Positions 45,017 to 57,346 are shown, counted from the stretch's first letter. The stretch is 60,000 bases of DNA from Nematostella vectensis (GCF_932526225.1 NC_064044.1:7430801-7490800); one strand, 5' to 3'. The notes: a model not told the origin generated them from the sequence alone. Program-made: numbers and translations.

Positions 45017-45877
45017 AAAACATAACGAAAAAAGTATAGCTGAGTTTGATATTTCTATTATTAGTTCTAAAACAAAAATATGTCGTGGCCAATAGATAAA
45101 AATAAAAAATACAGTCTTCATACCATCTTTCTGAGTCATGAATCCCAATTATACTAAAAAATAATTTATACTTATCTCCGCCAAAGGAGGGTAAAATTTC
45201 CCATTTGTTATATGAGTGAAAAGCTTTTATCTTGTTTTAGTCAATCTGTCTAGTTATCAAGTTTGGAAAACCGGCTTTGGCGAGATTTATTTATACCATC
45301 AGCCCACAACCCACGCAGGAAAGACGGTAGGCTTAAAGAAGGTAGGCTTAAAAAAGATACGGTATAAAAGATATTCAAGATACGGATTATCACTTGCAAA
45401 ACAAATGTGTACTTTATTAAGACTTCAAACTCAAATAGATGTCAGTATTAAAACTTATTTTATGTTGCGAATCATGAAAGGAATTAGCCCGACAATTCAG
45501 CTATTTTGAAAATAATCGGGCTACACGCATTATATCCCCCATTCTCCCCTAATAACCCTAAGGGGAAAACGTATGATAAGATATTTAACCAGAAAAGTGT
45601 TTTATTAGAGAATTAGAAAACTTCATTTGTTTACAAAAAAAAGGTTAGAAATGCCGAGTTTTTTTATGTAATGTATGATCAGGCCGATGTAGTACTTGAC
45701 TCGGTAAAACAAAATCGTACCAAATTCAAAAGGTAAACTTTTCATATAAAGAAACTTTACACACACTGACGAGTAAAGTTATGTGAAGCGCATTTTATAG
45801 TGTCGGGTGTAGCCTGCGTAGCAAGCGTTTCTATGGAGTTTCAGCAACAACAGCGACGGGAATACACCTATTTCAAT
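45017..45877. other. Intergenic, nothing recognised
   Basis: AT-rich. The 97-codon ORF at 45216-45509 contains a short internal repeat (GLKKVGLKK) and no recognisable domain. Confidence 0.3.
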
Positions 45878-46091
45878 AAAGGTTGTTAGTGCAAATGGCA
45901 ATTGGCGATTGGCAAATGGCAGTTCTACAACCACTCTTGAAGAATATGGATAAATCAAAACAATTATCCATTAACCGTTTACCTATGCTTGGCTCTGACA
46001 TTGCTGGACTTTATTTAACACCATTAATTTTAAGAATAATTAGTACCTATAAGACATTTACCATTTGCCATTCACCATTTGCACTGACAAC
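45878..46091. mobile_element. Short MITE-like element
   Basis: The left end AAGGTTGTTAGTGCAAATGG and GGCAAATGGC are mirrored by CATTTGCCATTCACCATTTG and CACTGACAACCTTTT on the right. Length about 214 bp. Confidence 0.78.
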
Positions 46092-46190
46092 CTTTTGTGA
46101 AAAAGGTGTATAAACCGAGCGAAGAGGTTGGCCGCGCGAAGAATGGTGAGAATACGGTGGCCCATAAGGGCAATCCGAATCCAAATACAT

Positions 46191-46308
46191 CCGAATTCCA
46201 AAGCCTCACTCTCAATTACAAAGCCTCACTTCCAATTCCAAAAGCTTACTATCAATTCCAAAGCCTCACTTCCAATTCTAAAACCTCACCCTCAATTCCT
46301 AAACCATT
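46191..46308. repeat. ~22-24 bp tandem repeat
   Basis: Five imperfect units of TCAATTCCAAAGCCTCACTY. The overlapping ORFs with repeated FQSLTxN words are artefacts. Confidence 0.88.
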
Positions 46309-47028
46309 TTACATATCCCCATATAATACTGGTTTAACCCTATTCAGACTGGGGGGAGGCTCTTTAAGCCCCCCCCCGGGAAAAAGTTACTATAACTTCT
46401 GAACCATAGCAGCTAAGAGGCTATAACTTTTCCTAAAATCTATCTGTGGACGTTTTGATGCCATTAAAAACCGAGTTTTCACACATAAGTTTCCAAAAAA
46501 AAAACTAATACATAGATTTAGGTACTGCCTTAAAGCGTAGCCAGCATGCAATCAATTTAAGCCATATTAAGGGGGTAAATCCCTCAAAGTCCGGGTGAAA
46601 TTGGAACAAAGTCCAGTTTTGAGGTTTCCATTGATTTAGAGGCAGACTTCATCTGGGAATTGAATCCCTCACTTCATTTCTCTGATTACTAAGGTAATTT
46701 GCTATTTTTTTTTAGTCTCTCTGATCGGTTACTAGGGGCAACGCGTCTGTTTACGTGTCTTTCATTGCTAATATCTTTTGTTCTATTTGACAAAAAAATT
46801 CCCAGTTTTCTTTATTTGGTTCCCTGCGTTTTGTTGTCGAGATAGACTAGGGAGAGAAGCAAAATGCAGTACTAGGGGAGGGTTGGGGAGTTATTTTACC
46901 TCAGATTAGAAATCTCAACTCTTACGAAATCACTACATCGAACAATATCGTCAAAATTTCTCGCTTTCAAACTCTTTTTCAGTAGAATCTCAGTCGCAGT
47001 CGGTTAACCAATCACTATTTTCATTACA

Positions 47029-48670
47029 ATGGGTGAAAGTCGTACGATTAGACGAAGTAAGAGGCGATTCTCGGGCAATCAATTTGTTCGTCGCCTGTGC
47101 GCGAGACAGGAAGAAGCTTCGGCCTCATCGACAAGCTCTCAGTCGGCAACCAATATAGAGGACGAAAGAAACACTACAGCGGAGAATGGTTCGGCTACTG
47201 GCATGAAATCACAGTCGTTTAGGAGACTACAAGGTGATCCAAGCACCATAAACAAGCCTTTTGATCACAAAAGTGAATCAAACAAGACAAAGATTTCGGG
47301 ATACCGAATGTGTGACATGGAGATTCTTGCCAATGTGCTTTCGAATGTACGGTGCGCCGAATGTGCTAATTTTACAAATCCAACTTATGGAGAATTCCAT
47401 TGCAAGAAAGGGCTGTGCTTCCTTTTTATGTATTGTGTGCCAGAACTGTGGATGGAAGCACGAATTCTACAGTTCAAAGTAAAAGCTTTGAAGTTAACCT
47501 TCGCCTTGTTTACTCAATGAGATCGCTTGGCAAGGGACACAAAGGCGCACAGAAATTCTGTGCTCTGATGAACATATGAACATGCCAGCGCCTCCAAGGG
47601 CAAAGAACTAATCTAACAATGCTCGAGTAATTACTCAGCATATATATTGCAATAAAAAGTATGGCTAATGCTGCAGAGGAAGTGAAGGAGCTGAAGGGTG
47701 CTAACACTAGCGCTTAGCCCGTGATTGTGCTGTCTCATACGATGGCACGTGGCAGAAACGGGGTTTCTCTTCACACAATGGCTGTTTGTTAGCAATATCT
47801 ATGGACACAGGTAAAGTGCTAGATGTTGAGGCACTTAGCCAAATTTGTAAGCAATGTGAGAGGCACTCATTTGGACCCAGACAGTGAGGAATACACTCAA
47901 TGGAGAGCAGATCACAACAGTTGCAAAAGCAACTACAAGGGATCAGCCCCAAACATGGAGCCAGAAGGGGTAGGGTGAATATTTCGTCGCTCAATTGCTG
48001 ACCACAATTTAAGATATAAACATTTATATGGTGATGGAGATAGCAAAACATTTACAAAAGTAAAAGATGTCTATGATGGCATAGAAGTCGAGAAGGAGGA
48101 GTGTGTGGGTCACGTTCAGAAGAGAGTGGACACTTCTCTAAGAAAACTAAAGAAAGAAAATAAAAATCTGTGAGGGAAAGGGAAGTTGACAGATGCAATG
48201 ATAGACAAACTTCAAAATTATTATGGAATCGCCATTAGAAGCAATGTTGGAGATCTCCAAGGCATGAAGTCTGCCATTTTGGCCTGTCTCTTTCACTGCG
48301 CATAAAACAAGGACCATGTTTTACATAACCATTGCCAACCCAGTGAATCAAGCCAGTGCAAGTACCAAGTCAAGAAGGCCACTCAGGAGCTTAGCAGCTA
48401 TAAAAATGGCCCTGGACTGCCAGTTGCTTTCATACATGCTATAAAACCGACATACCAGAGGTTGTCTGACCCAGAGCTTCTGGAAGAGTGTTTACATGGC
48501 AAAACTCAAAATTAGAATGAGTCGTTTAATGGTATGATATGGCAGCGAGTGCCGAAACCATGATGCTTTAATATGGGGTCTAGTGGGTCCATGGACCTCC
48601 TCATTGAGGGTCTCGTCAGTGTTTTGTACGATCCACCCAAGACAAAGTGTCAATTCAAAGGGTTTTAGCC
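47029..48670 (+). pseudogene. Decayed Mutator-like transposase
   Basis: It starts with an open 163-codon frame (MGESRTIRRSKRRFSGNQF, then VRCAECANFTNP with paired cysteines). After a stop, homology continues in pieces: RSLGKGHKGAQKFCALMN, VIVLSYDGTWQKRGFSSHNG, AISMDTGKVLDVEALSQICK, GKGKLTDAMIDKLQNYYGIA, GMKSAILACLFHCA and NESFNGMIWQRVPK. This order is that of the Mutator-like transposase domain family common in invertebrates (DGTWQKRG, then GHVQKR, then KLTDALIDKLQNYYG, then HGKTQNxNESFN). At least ten stops and several frameshifts make it inactive. Confidence 0.85.
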
Positions 48671-50127
48671 AAAAAAAAACAAAAACAAAAAAACAGATAA
48701 AACTGTTTATCCAATATTTGTAATTTCTACCAAATATCTTTTATTACCCTTCAACTGAAAGAAAATTATAAAAATCAAGAAAATCTAGTAGTAGTGCAAT
48801 GTGAAAAGAAGAAAGGGAATTTGGACAGTGTAGGCAAGTATGGAGCACATTCACTGGCAAAAACGATATGCTAATGTATAGAAATATTCAGATCTTTTTA
48901 GAACCTATTAACCCCCATGAACCTTTTTTTTTCTAGAAAAAAGAATTCATTTTAAATTTTAAATGTTCTTCGAACTCACAAAATATAAACTAAAACTGTT
49001 CCTCGCTCGATATCTTTAACAAAAGAGCTGACAGAACTTAAAATGTGATGAAGAATCTCCAGATGACAGAGCAAAAAAAAAAATGGCAAGTTTTCACAAA
49101 ATAAGGTCTGGTCAACTTCCTTATGTTATGTAAACCAACATATCAAAAAGTTTTTTTTTCTAATGTATTCGTCGTCAAGATATTAGGCTTGAAGTGCAAT
49201 TTTTAAATGTTCAAAGTATGAATTCTTCTCGTTTTTAGGGAGAAGTCGGACTCTGATCAGAAATTAAGCCAACTTTGCTCGCTTACATCTAAATTTCATA
49301 TCTTCCAAATTTTAAAGACAACACAATTAAGCTTCTGGTCAGAGGAACTCCTTATATGCGGAATCTTGAGCTTTTATATTGAGAATTGGAAAATTTTATG
49401 CCATTTTTTTGCTCTGCCTCTCCAGATAAGAAATCGTTCTTTATTACAGTTAAAAAGTATCCCTTGACAAGCTTAAGATTAGTTCACTTCTTGAATGAAT
49501 TAAAAGCAAAGAAATAACATTTTCTAAAACAAACGCGACGTTTGTTTACAAACAATCAATCTCACAATTTTCTATCCTTTTTATGGGATAAAGTATGAAC
49601 AAAGTAGCTGAATTACTAGTTAGGAACTAGGTATAATAAAACATCAACATCCTCTCATGGCTTTAACTGTTTGAGTGCTAGAAATATATTAACACAAGAG
49701 TTTTTCATAGCTCCGACAAAGTTTATAAAATTGAAGTCTTACTTACCTTTTTCCATTCTCCCCTTCGCATTTGACTAGTACTTGGTCTTACCCCCTGATG
49801 ATAAACCCTGTACTAGAACACACGTGAGGCTGCTTAACCTTTCAAAGAGCTCTATGAAATATTCTATCCCTTATTTACCTTAACACATTGACCCCTCAAT
49901 CGGCCTGTTCCGGCTTTGGGAAGTACCCACAACCCAAAAAATTAATAAATGCAAACTAAACACAACAAGATGAAGATACTCAGGCATCAGTCTAAGGTAT
50001 AAATTGTCTTGAAGATATGCATCCAACCAAGGTGTTGGCACCTACTCTTAAGCCAAATAATAGCACAGGTTCTTTGACAAATTTCAAATTGAACAAGGAA
50101 AGAAAAGCAGAATCACCCCTCTCAATA
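48671..50127. other. Interior of the DNA transposon, nothing recognised
   Basis: AT-rich DNA between the transposase remnant and the LINE insertion; no ORF with homology. Confidence 0.35.
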
Positions 50128-53100
50128 ATATAAGCGCCTGCACCCGCGAACGGGTATAGCACAGTTTGTATTTAACTGTTCTCCGCCCTTTTACGGCGAG
50201 CTTCCCTTTGTTTTAAATAGGTTTCATATCTTCTTTTGTCGTATGACGTGCAGATGTTATTTGTGATCGCCCTCCATTCCTTTCTATTATGTACATGATA
50301 GTTCCACGCTTCAAGGACGCATCCAATTTTGAGGTCTTTTTTCAAAATGTCCTTGAATCTTAGTTTAGGACGACCAACTGGGCGAGACCCGTGTTCTAGC
50401 TCCGAAAATAACAGCTGCTTAGGCACTCTGTCATCGTCCATTCGGCAGAGGTGACCAAGCCAGCGGAGACGATTTCTAGCTAATTTTGTTTCAATATCAT
50501 CTACGTTTGCACGACGTAGGACGTCTTCATTGCTTATATAGTCATCCCACTTGATCTTGAGGATTAGGCGTAAATGGCGTTGTTGCAGAGTACGAAGTTC
50601 TCTAACTTCATGCTGATATACAGTCCATGTCTCACTACCGTACAATAAGAGAGGCATTAGACATTGATTATAAACAGCGATCTTGGTTGGTACAGTGAGA
50701 TCACGTGAGTCGAAAACTCTCTTTCGAAGGCGACCGTAAGCACATGATACAGCTTGTATACGAGATGTGAGCTCCGCTCTCATTGAGCAGTCACTTGACA
50801 GGATACTACCAAGGTATTTAAAGTGAGTAACATTGACCAGCTTAATGCCATCAACATAAAAGTCGGCAGTATTACCAATACACATAGTCTCCGTCTTTTT
50901 AGTGTTAATGCGCATCCCCATTCTCTTAGCAAGTTCATTGTACGATGTAAGTAAAGACTGCAGACCCTCTGGGGTATCGCTAAATAAGGCGATATCGTCA
51001 GCGTACTGTGCCTCCCTGATGAATTCCGTAAGGACTTTTGTTTTTGCTTTGAGCCTGCGAAGATCGAAGAGATTACCATCAAATCGGAATCTTATCTTGA
51101 TGCTGCAGGTGTGTTCAATTTTATTAAAGGCCAACCAGAGCAGGACAGCAGCATAGATGCCGAATAGAGTTGGTGCTAACTTACATCCTTGCTTGACACC
51201 ACAGTTGTATTCAAATGCACGAGTTAGCTCTCCGTCTACGATTAGCCTAGCATGAACATCAGAATATAGCTTCTTTATTATACTTATGAACTTTGGTGGG
51301 CATCCTAGTTTGCCAAGGATCGAAAAGAGAAGTTCACGATTGACAGTGTCGAAGGCTTTCACAAAGTCTATAAAGACTATATACATGTTGTTACGTTGCT
51401 CTCTGGTCTTTTCCATAAGCTGACGAAGAGTGAATATGCCATCAATAGTGCCCCTACCAGCTCGGTACCCTGACTGGGACTGGGGATATATAAATTCCGC
51501 AAGCAGCTGTAGTCTTTGCAAGATGATATCTGCGAATATTTTCCCCACGACGCTTAGTAGTGATATCCCCCTGTAGTTTCCACATTCGGTTCTGTCGCCC
51601 TTCTTAAATAAAATGGTGATAATTGCATCTTTCCACACTTGAGGAATGATTTCAGACGCCCAGATGATATTAAAGAGGATGAGAAGAAAAGCTCTCAGGC
51701 AGCGACCACCATAAACAATGACTTCTGGAAGGACACCATCAAAACCAGGGCTCTTCCCAAGTTTGGTGTTTGAAATGGCTTTTTCCAGCTCCTGGTCTGT
51801 AACAGGATCATCCATAGACTGCATGATTGGTAATTGGTCAAATTCGTCCACGATTTTTAAGTCAACATCACTCGGGAGATTTAGCAAATCACTAAAGTGC
51901 TCCACCCATCTACCTTTGACTTCTATGGGATCGGCCAAAAGAGTGCCTTCTTTAGAGCGAACAGGATGAGAATTTCTTGATCTTGGGCCATAGACTGCAT
52001 TCAAGGTGGCATAGAACTCTCTTGGATTTTTTGTTTGAGAAAAATGCTCAGCTTCTTCAGCTTTCTTTTGAAACCATGCATCCTTGATTTGTCTAATACG
52101 TGTTCTTAACGAGTGCCTGTCTAGGGTTTTGTCTTGAAGTAAGTTTCGAATTTCCTCATCTTGGTCATCAAACCAGTCATTTTGGATCCTCTTTTTCCTT
52201 TCGAAAACATGGTTTGCAGCTTGTTGAAGAATATCTTGCAGATCTTCGAAATCGTTATTACAAGCAGGAATTTTCTCATCTAAAAACTGAACGAGCTTCA
52301 CTTTCTTATCGTCATTGAGACGAGTGTCTAGCTTTTTCGGGGGTCTTGAGATATTCTTCTTGCGCTTCAAAGGAAAAGCACAATTAGACACTAAAAGCTT
52401 GTGGTCCGTGAAACAGTCGGCAGCTTGATTGACTTTGGTTACTTTAATAAAAGGCTTAGCAGCTTGATTGGCTAGCACATGATCGAGTTGGTGCCAGTGC
52501 TTAGAGCGGAGGTGTTGCCACGTGTTCTTCAAGCTATCCTTTAATTGAAACATTGTACCCATGACACTTAGCTGCAACCGAGTGCAAAACTCAAGGAGCA
52601 TGAGGCCATTCGAGTTCATCTTTCCAACACCGTGCTTACCGATAACATCAGGCCAGGATTTGTAGTCTTGACCCACACGAGCATTGAAATCGCCCAACAC
52701 AATAAGAGGGTTGTTCTGAGCTGAAGGAAGGCAACAACGGAGCTTTTCGTAAAATACCTCTTTTTCCTCAGATGTTCTTTGCATGGTAGGAGCGTATACG
52801 CTAACAAGGGTGAGGTAGTTACCACTTTCCAATGGAACACGCATTTGCATAAGTCTGTCGTTGATAGGTGTTGGACAAATCCCTTGCGATACAAGTCTGT
52901 TGGAGATAGCAAATCCGACACCGGCTGTTCTCTCACTTCCCCCACTCCAGAAGATAGTGTGACTCCTTTCTACAATGTTACCAGTGTTGGGACGTCGGAC
53001 TTCGCTTAAAGCACAGATATCGATATTAGCATGCTCCAGCTCACGACAAATGAGTGCTGTGGCTCGCTCTGGTCTTAGAGAACCATCGCCGTCATTGGTA

Positions 53101-53771
53101 GTACGGACATTCCAAGCTCCAAGGGTTAGAGCTTGCTTTCTAGAAGATAGAAACTGACGATTGTCGATTGCTCTGGAAGTTATAGCCGAGTGCGGTCTTC
53201 GTCCATTTTTCGCCACTGCCGCACTGGGTGGCGCATCGGTTCCCCCGAATGCGGTAGCCATAGCTCCAATACTACTAGATTGACTTTCCATAAAAACTGT
53301 GAGGCTGCACCACTGATGACGACACTACCTGGCGCGAGGGTAGTGTCCCTTGGCGAGAGGTTCTGTTTATCGACAACCCAGCATAGCTGGGATGGCCGCA
53401 GAAACAACTCGTTGCAACTTGTTGCCGGAAACTGAAGCCGGGTTGACCATCAGATCCGCCGGTGCTGGCCGTTGACCTATTCGAAGCTCATCCGCCCAAA
53501 GAAGTAACAAAGGTTTACTCCCAGATTTTTCCTCGAGGTTGACTCCTGAAGCCTTTCCCAGACCGGGTATAGCCGCAAGGCAGCGGAGGTTTGGAATCAG
53601 GGTTTTCCTTCCCCTAGGTGGATTGCCAACCAAGGCTAACGAGCTCCACCTACCCAGAAAGGGAATATACCGTCCCTTACTCGGTCCCTAGTGTAACTTT
53701 TTGTCAAGGACAGGTGCACCACGTGAAGGTAGTTACACAGGATTTAGGTGGCCAGAGCCGTGGGGAATAGC
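50128..53771 (-). mobile_element. Full-length non-LTR retrotransposon (LINE)
   Basis: A 3.6-kb element on the minus strand flanked by a probable target-site duplication, CACCCCTCTCAATA at 50114-50127 and CCACCCTCTCAATA at 53771-53784. It has a roughly 0.48-kb 5' UTR (its left half is shared with the fragment at 36130), one long ORF and a very short 3' tail. There is no A-tail at the 3' end. Size and single-ORF layout recall RTE-like elements, but I could not fix the clade. Confidence 0.85.
50172..53291 (-). CDS. LINE endonuclease/reverse transcriptase polyprotein (ORF2 type), intact
   Basis: 1039 residues without interruption. An apurinic-type endonuclease occupies about 55-305: GAWNVRT (58-64), SEVRR (96-100, catalytic Glu), VYAPT (165-169), LGDFNARVG (199-207) and TDHKLLVS (295-302). 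A reverse transcriptase occupies about 500-850: LGKSPGFDG (511-519), SGYRAGRGTIDG (607-618), IDFVKAFDTVNRE (641-653), GVKQGCKLAPTLF (698-710) and the catalytic YADD (763-766). The C terminus has the LRWLGHLCRMDDDRVPKQLL and RPVGRPKLRFKD words seen in many such elements. All catalytic residues are present, so recent insertion and possible activity are suggested. It acts on its own RNA by target-primed reverse transcription. Confidence 0.96.
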   Translation of the reverse strand: MESQSSSIGAMATAFGGTDAPPSAAVAKNGRRPHSAITSRAIDNRQFLSSRKQALTLGAWNVRTTNDGDGSLRPERATALICRELEHANIDICALSEVRRPNTGNIVERSHTIFWSGGSERTAGVGFAISNRLVSQGICPTPINDRLMQMRVPLESGNYLTLVSVYAPTMQRTSEEKEVFYEKLRCCLPSAQNNPLIVLGDFNARVGQDYKSWPDVIGKHGVGKMNSNGLMLLEFCTRLQLSVMGTMFQLKDSLKNTWQHLRSKHWHQLDHVLANQAAKPFIKVTKVNQAADCFTDHKLLVSNCAFPLKRKKNISRPPKKLDTRLNDDKKVKLVQFLDEKIPACNNDFEDLQDILQQAANHVFERKKRIQNDWFDDQDEEIRNLLQDKTLDRHSLRTRIRQIKDAWFQKKAEEAEHFSQTKNPREFYATLNAVYGPRSRNSHPVRSKEGTLLADPIEVKGRWVEHFSDLLNLPSDVDLKIVDEFDQLPIMQSMDDPVTDQELEKAISNTKLGKSPGFDGVLPEVIVYGGRCLRAFLLILFNIIWASEIIPQVWKDAIITILFKKGDRTECGNYRGISLLSVVGKIFADIILQRLQLLAEFIYPQSQSGYRAGRGTIDGIFTLRQLMEKTREQRNNMYIVFIDFVKAFDTVNRELLFSILGKLGCPPKFISIIKKLYSDVHARLIVDGELTRAFEYNCGVKQGCKLAPTLFGIYAAVLLWLAFNKIEHTCSIKIRFRFDGNLFDLRRLKAKTKVLTEFIREAQYADDIALFSDTPEGLQSLLTSYNELAKRMGMRINTKKTETMCIGNTADFYVDGIKLVNVTHFKYLGSILSSDCSMRAELTSRIQAVSCAYGRLRKRVFDSRDLTVPTKIAVYNQCLMPLLLYGSETWTVYQHEVRELRTLQQRHLRLILKIKWDDYISNEDVLRRANVDDIETKLARNRLRWLGHLCRMDDDRVPKQLLFSELEHGSRPVGRPKLRFKDILKKDLKIGCVLEAWNYHVHNRKEWRAITNNICTSYDKRRYETYLKQREARRKRAENS

Positions 53772-53784
53772 CACCCTCTCAATA

Positions 53785-54944
53785 AAACGCTCAAAATACA
53801 ACACAAGGGAGAGAGATCAGCAAACACAGCTCAAGACACAAATAGATACCTTTATTTTGATCCTCCAGGTTCATTTCCATGGCCTCGAAACACAATGTCC
53901 ACTCCTTGAAGGCTTGTAAAACCATGAAGATGCCTTGACGGATTGAAAAGCATTCTGGGAGATCCAGGGAAAAATTCACCAGGGGAGGGCCAGTCAACAC
54001 TCCTCTCCCCAATCAAAGTCAGATGGTTTTTTAGAAGTCTTTTCACCCCAAAGCCAAACAAATCAATTCCAGGTCATACAGACCCAGAATAGCAGTGTAA
54101 ACAATTTTGGAATCAATTTGGTTTCAGAAAAGACAGCATTTAGGAGAGCTGTGGTGATTCATTAGAAAATTATTTTCTCATCCAGGCAAAGCCAAACAAG
54201 AAAAAATCATCATGAATCCACCTTTGCTTGCAAATATCCATAAGCAAAGCACTCAATTATGCCCCAAAAGACTTCATGATGTCCTGAGACACTCTCCTAA
54301 TATGCTCATAGCTGTGTTTTTGATGAAAAATACAAGCAACCATCAACTTGTGCTGGCTTCAGCACAACGACGAGGGATTAAAAGTGATGACCGCAAAGCA
54401 CTGTTAGAAAGCTTGGATACTGCTGAATAGGTGCAGCTGTGTTTGACTTTGACGGGCTGTATAAAACTCAGAATAGGGGGGAGGCATCTGTTTTCAGTCT
54501 GTTTTTTTGTAAATTCAGCTCTAAAATAGCCAGGAGTCAAAGGATTAAGCCACGGCGAAAATAATGCAAAAACTTTATCAATTTACGGTATCGGCCGGGA
54601 GTTAGAAGAGCGAAACGCGGGAAAATTAGACGCAGGGTCCCCGTGAAGGTAAATACAAAAATACTAAAAACTAAATTATTGTAAGTTTGTTATGCAACTT
54701 TCGGGGTTTTATTAGGATGTAGCATTCTCGGATAGTGCTAAAATATATTCTCGTATAATCATTTCACTGAGGTGGCGTTTTGCTAAGTTGGCAGGCGGGC
54801 GACACCACAGGGTACCCGCGCAACGACCAAAAAAAACCGCGCTGGCTCCGCTAAAAAGTAGTAAGTTTTTTATAATTTGGTCCTGTTTCTCATATTTAAA
54901 TACCTGTTTTGACTTTATAAACCTAAGCGGTTCATGAAATACGA
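53785..54944. other. DNA transposon interior, right part
   Basis: Contains a 72-codon plus-strand ORF at 54212-54430 (MNPPLLANIHKQSTQLCPKR...) with no recognised family, possibly part of the host transposon. Otherwise non-coding. Confidence 0.3.
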
Positions 54945-55018
54945 GGAGGGCCCTTTTACCCCCCCCCCCCCCCCCACAATCACAGATAGCTTAAAAAGGC
55001 CAGGCTGAAAGGGTTTAA

Positions 55019-56131
55019 ATATGAAATATTTAGGTTATTCTAAACCAACTAGAATCTAGAAGTTGAAGCATGGAAGGTTTGACCCGTAAGGACACTATCT
55101 TGAAAAAAAGATGTATGAAAAAATATTGATATTCTAATCAAGGTTCTGGTGAATAAAGTTATGATGTATTAACTTAATATGTATCAGCTCGATTAATTAT
55201 ATTCTCTTTACTACTCGAAAAAACCCTGCTCCTTTTCCTTCTGTAATAATTTCACTTAAACGCAAAATTATCTTTGATATATTACTGTTATCTAAAAACG
55301 CAGTTAAGGAATCGAATGTGTTTTATCCAAGTAAACACACTAAATAATTAAATTCCTGCTAAATAAACATGGCATATTCCGTTATGGGATTTCAATGAAT
55401 TAGTGCGAGAGAGGAGTTTGTCTTTTAAACCAGTTCGATGCAGACACGCTGAAAGCCTAAAAGGGGTAAGTATTGAACTTAAACTTCACTTTCAAAGAGA
55501 AATTTAAACAAATAATATTTCTATATACAAAGCGTTCCATTTTTTTAGGGACTCACCTGAGATGGAGATTGTAATTTTAAAAATACTCACATAACAGAAT
55601 GTAATTCTTCTGCATCTAAATGTTATTGGTTTAGTGTGAGCAAAAAAAATAATAATACTCTTAATACTAAAAGGCAGATTTTTAGCATTTTCGACCCAAT
55701 ATAATGAATTTTTACGTCAACACATGTCCATAGAAAACCTACAATAGCCGTTTTCGATGTTTGGTTCATCTTTCGCGATTGACACTCGATGTTTTTCAGT
55801 ATTTCGGTGGTCCGTCTGCCTAAAAGACATCAAGTTGGACTGACCTCATATACGCAAAATGAAATGGAGTGGTTTATAACTACCTCGAAATTTTTATCTT
55901 AATATTGCTACCACTAAACTTGCATGAAAAAAAATAAAATTTGGTTTCCAAGAAGAGTAAATCTAGCGGAATCAGATAAAGCAAAAATGTATTACGGTAA
56001 TAAATTCTAAAAAAAATACTTAAATCGCGCCAAAAATCACTCGCTTTTTAGTTGTTACTGTGAATTTAAACAAAATAATCGCGCAGATTTCGAGATTTGT
56101 ATTAATTTCAAAATATATTGCTTCCACTTAA
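55019..56131. other. Intergenic, nothing recognised
   Basis: AT-rich DNA between the large transposon and its short relative. No gene or repeat recognised. Confidence 0.3.
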
Positions 56132-56888
56132 CCTTATTCAGACTGGGAGGGAAAATTGCTATAACTTCTGAACCATAGCAACTAAAAAACTTTTCCTAAA
56201 AAACTCTCTGCTCCATGTTACCATGGCAACCGTTTTTTTTCACACATATGTTTCCCAAAAACTCAAAAAGGAGTGAATTTTTCATATTTTGGTCCTGTTT
56301 CTCAGATTAAAATGCCTCTTTCACAGCGCTAGAATTTTTTACCTCGGATAATTGGGGGGAGGGGTAAGTAAATTTAGCTCTCTCAAAGCCGTTGTCACTA
56401 GATTTACTATGGCACTTTATAAGCTAATATTAAGCATTTATCATTACTATTATCAGTAATACACGCATGCAAATACTTTTTTCTGTAATAATTCCAGAGT
56501 TTTTTTATTTTGCAAAAATCATAAGAACCCAAGATGGCGGAAATTAAAAAAAAAGTGATTACAAACGTTGTTATGGCCTTTTTGCATTGTAAAGCCGTTA
56601 AAAGGTTGATTTTGACATATCTGAATGATGCAAAATGATTCCAACCCGATATCTGATAATTTAGGCAATATCTGAAAAGAATAGCTAGACACCGTATTAA
56701 TGACGTCATTGTGACGTCATAATTGATTCGACCACACTCAAAATAAAGCCTGACGATTCTTTACATGCTGGTGATCATTATCTGTAAGTTTGATGGTCAT
56801 AGCCTAAGCGGTTCATGAAATACGGAGGGGGGAAGGGGGGGCTTTAAGCCCCCAGTCACAGACAGCTTAAAATAGCCCCTGAATAGGG
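56132..56888. mobile_element. Non-autonomous relative of the 46338-55014 transposon
   Basis: TTAA precedes the left end CCTTATTCAGACTGGGAGGG. The right end CCCCTGAATAGGGC is its inverted counterpart. Subterminal blocks on both sides match the large element (TATAACTTCTGAACCATAGC; TTTTGGTCCTGTTTCTCA; CTAAGCGGTTCATGAAATAC). The right TTAA appears mutated. No transposase. Confidence 0.7.
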
Positions 56889-57346
56889 CGAATTTGCATA
56901 AAAAATAATACTTTGATTTCCAAGAATAGTAAATCTAGGATATCTGATAAAGCATAGATGTATTCGTAAAATCTGAAAATGTACACAAATCGTGCCGAAA
57001 ATGAGTCTTCTTTAGGGAACTTAGCTGTTTAGCCAAAACAACCTCGGCGCGCCGAGAAGCTGTAGGAGGGGTTAAGAAGACACAAGAGGCGGGAGTATTT
57101 TATTTGCCGAGCATGTTCATCTCTAGCAGCCTTTTTTAGTCTTAGGGACGGACCATTAGAAAAGTGAAGGGGGGAAGGGGTGGGGGAAAATTCAGACACG
57201 ATAAAAAATCTGAAAAAAAAAATGCCACACAAACGAGACAGAAAAAAATGCATACAACGATTCACCTTTCTTGGCCACCCCTCTCCCCCACACACTGTTT
57301 TTCCTGTTTCTTTGGTGGTAACAGTGGGATTATCTGCAGAACCCCT

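Larger units (their letters stand above)
46338..55014. mobile_element. Probable TTAA-flanked DNA transposon carrying a nested LINE
   Basis: The left end TTAA-CCCTATTCAGACTGGGG (46334 on) and right end CAGGCTGAAAGGG-T-TTAA (to 55018) are inverted relatives. Left subterminal words (CTATAACTTCTGAACCATAG) and right ones (CCTAAGCGGTTCATGAAATA, CACAGATAGCTTAAAA) both recur in the compact element at 56132-56888. The interior has a decayed transposase at 47029-48670. TTAA duplications are typical of Kolobok and piggyBac-type transposons, while the transposase matches the Mutator-like domain family; the superfamily name is therefore left open. Confidence 0.6.

Noticed and set aside
50780-51082. Several 60-110 codon ORFs inside 50172-53407 on both strands
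   Set aside because: They are shadows of the 1039-codon retrotransposon frame.
57029-57295. 88-codon ORF in a G-rich stretch
   Set aside because: Composition follows short G-rich repeats; no domain or splice context.
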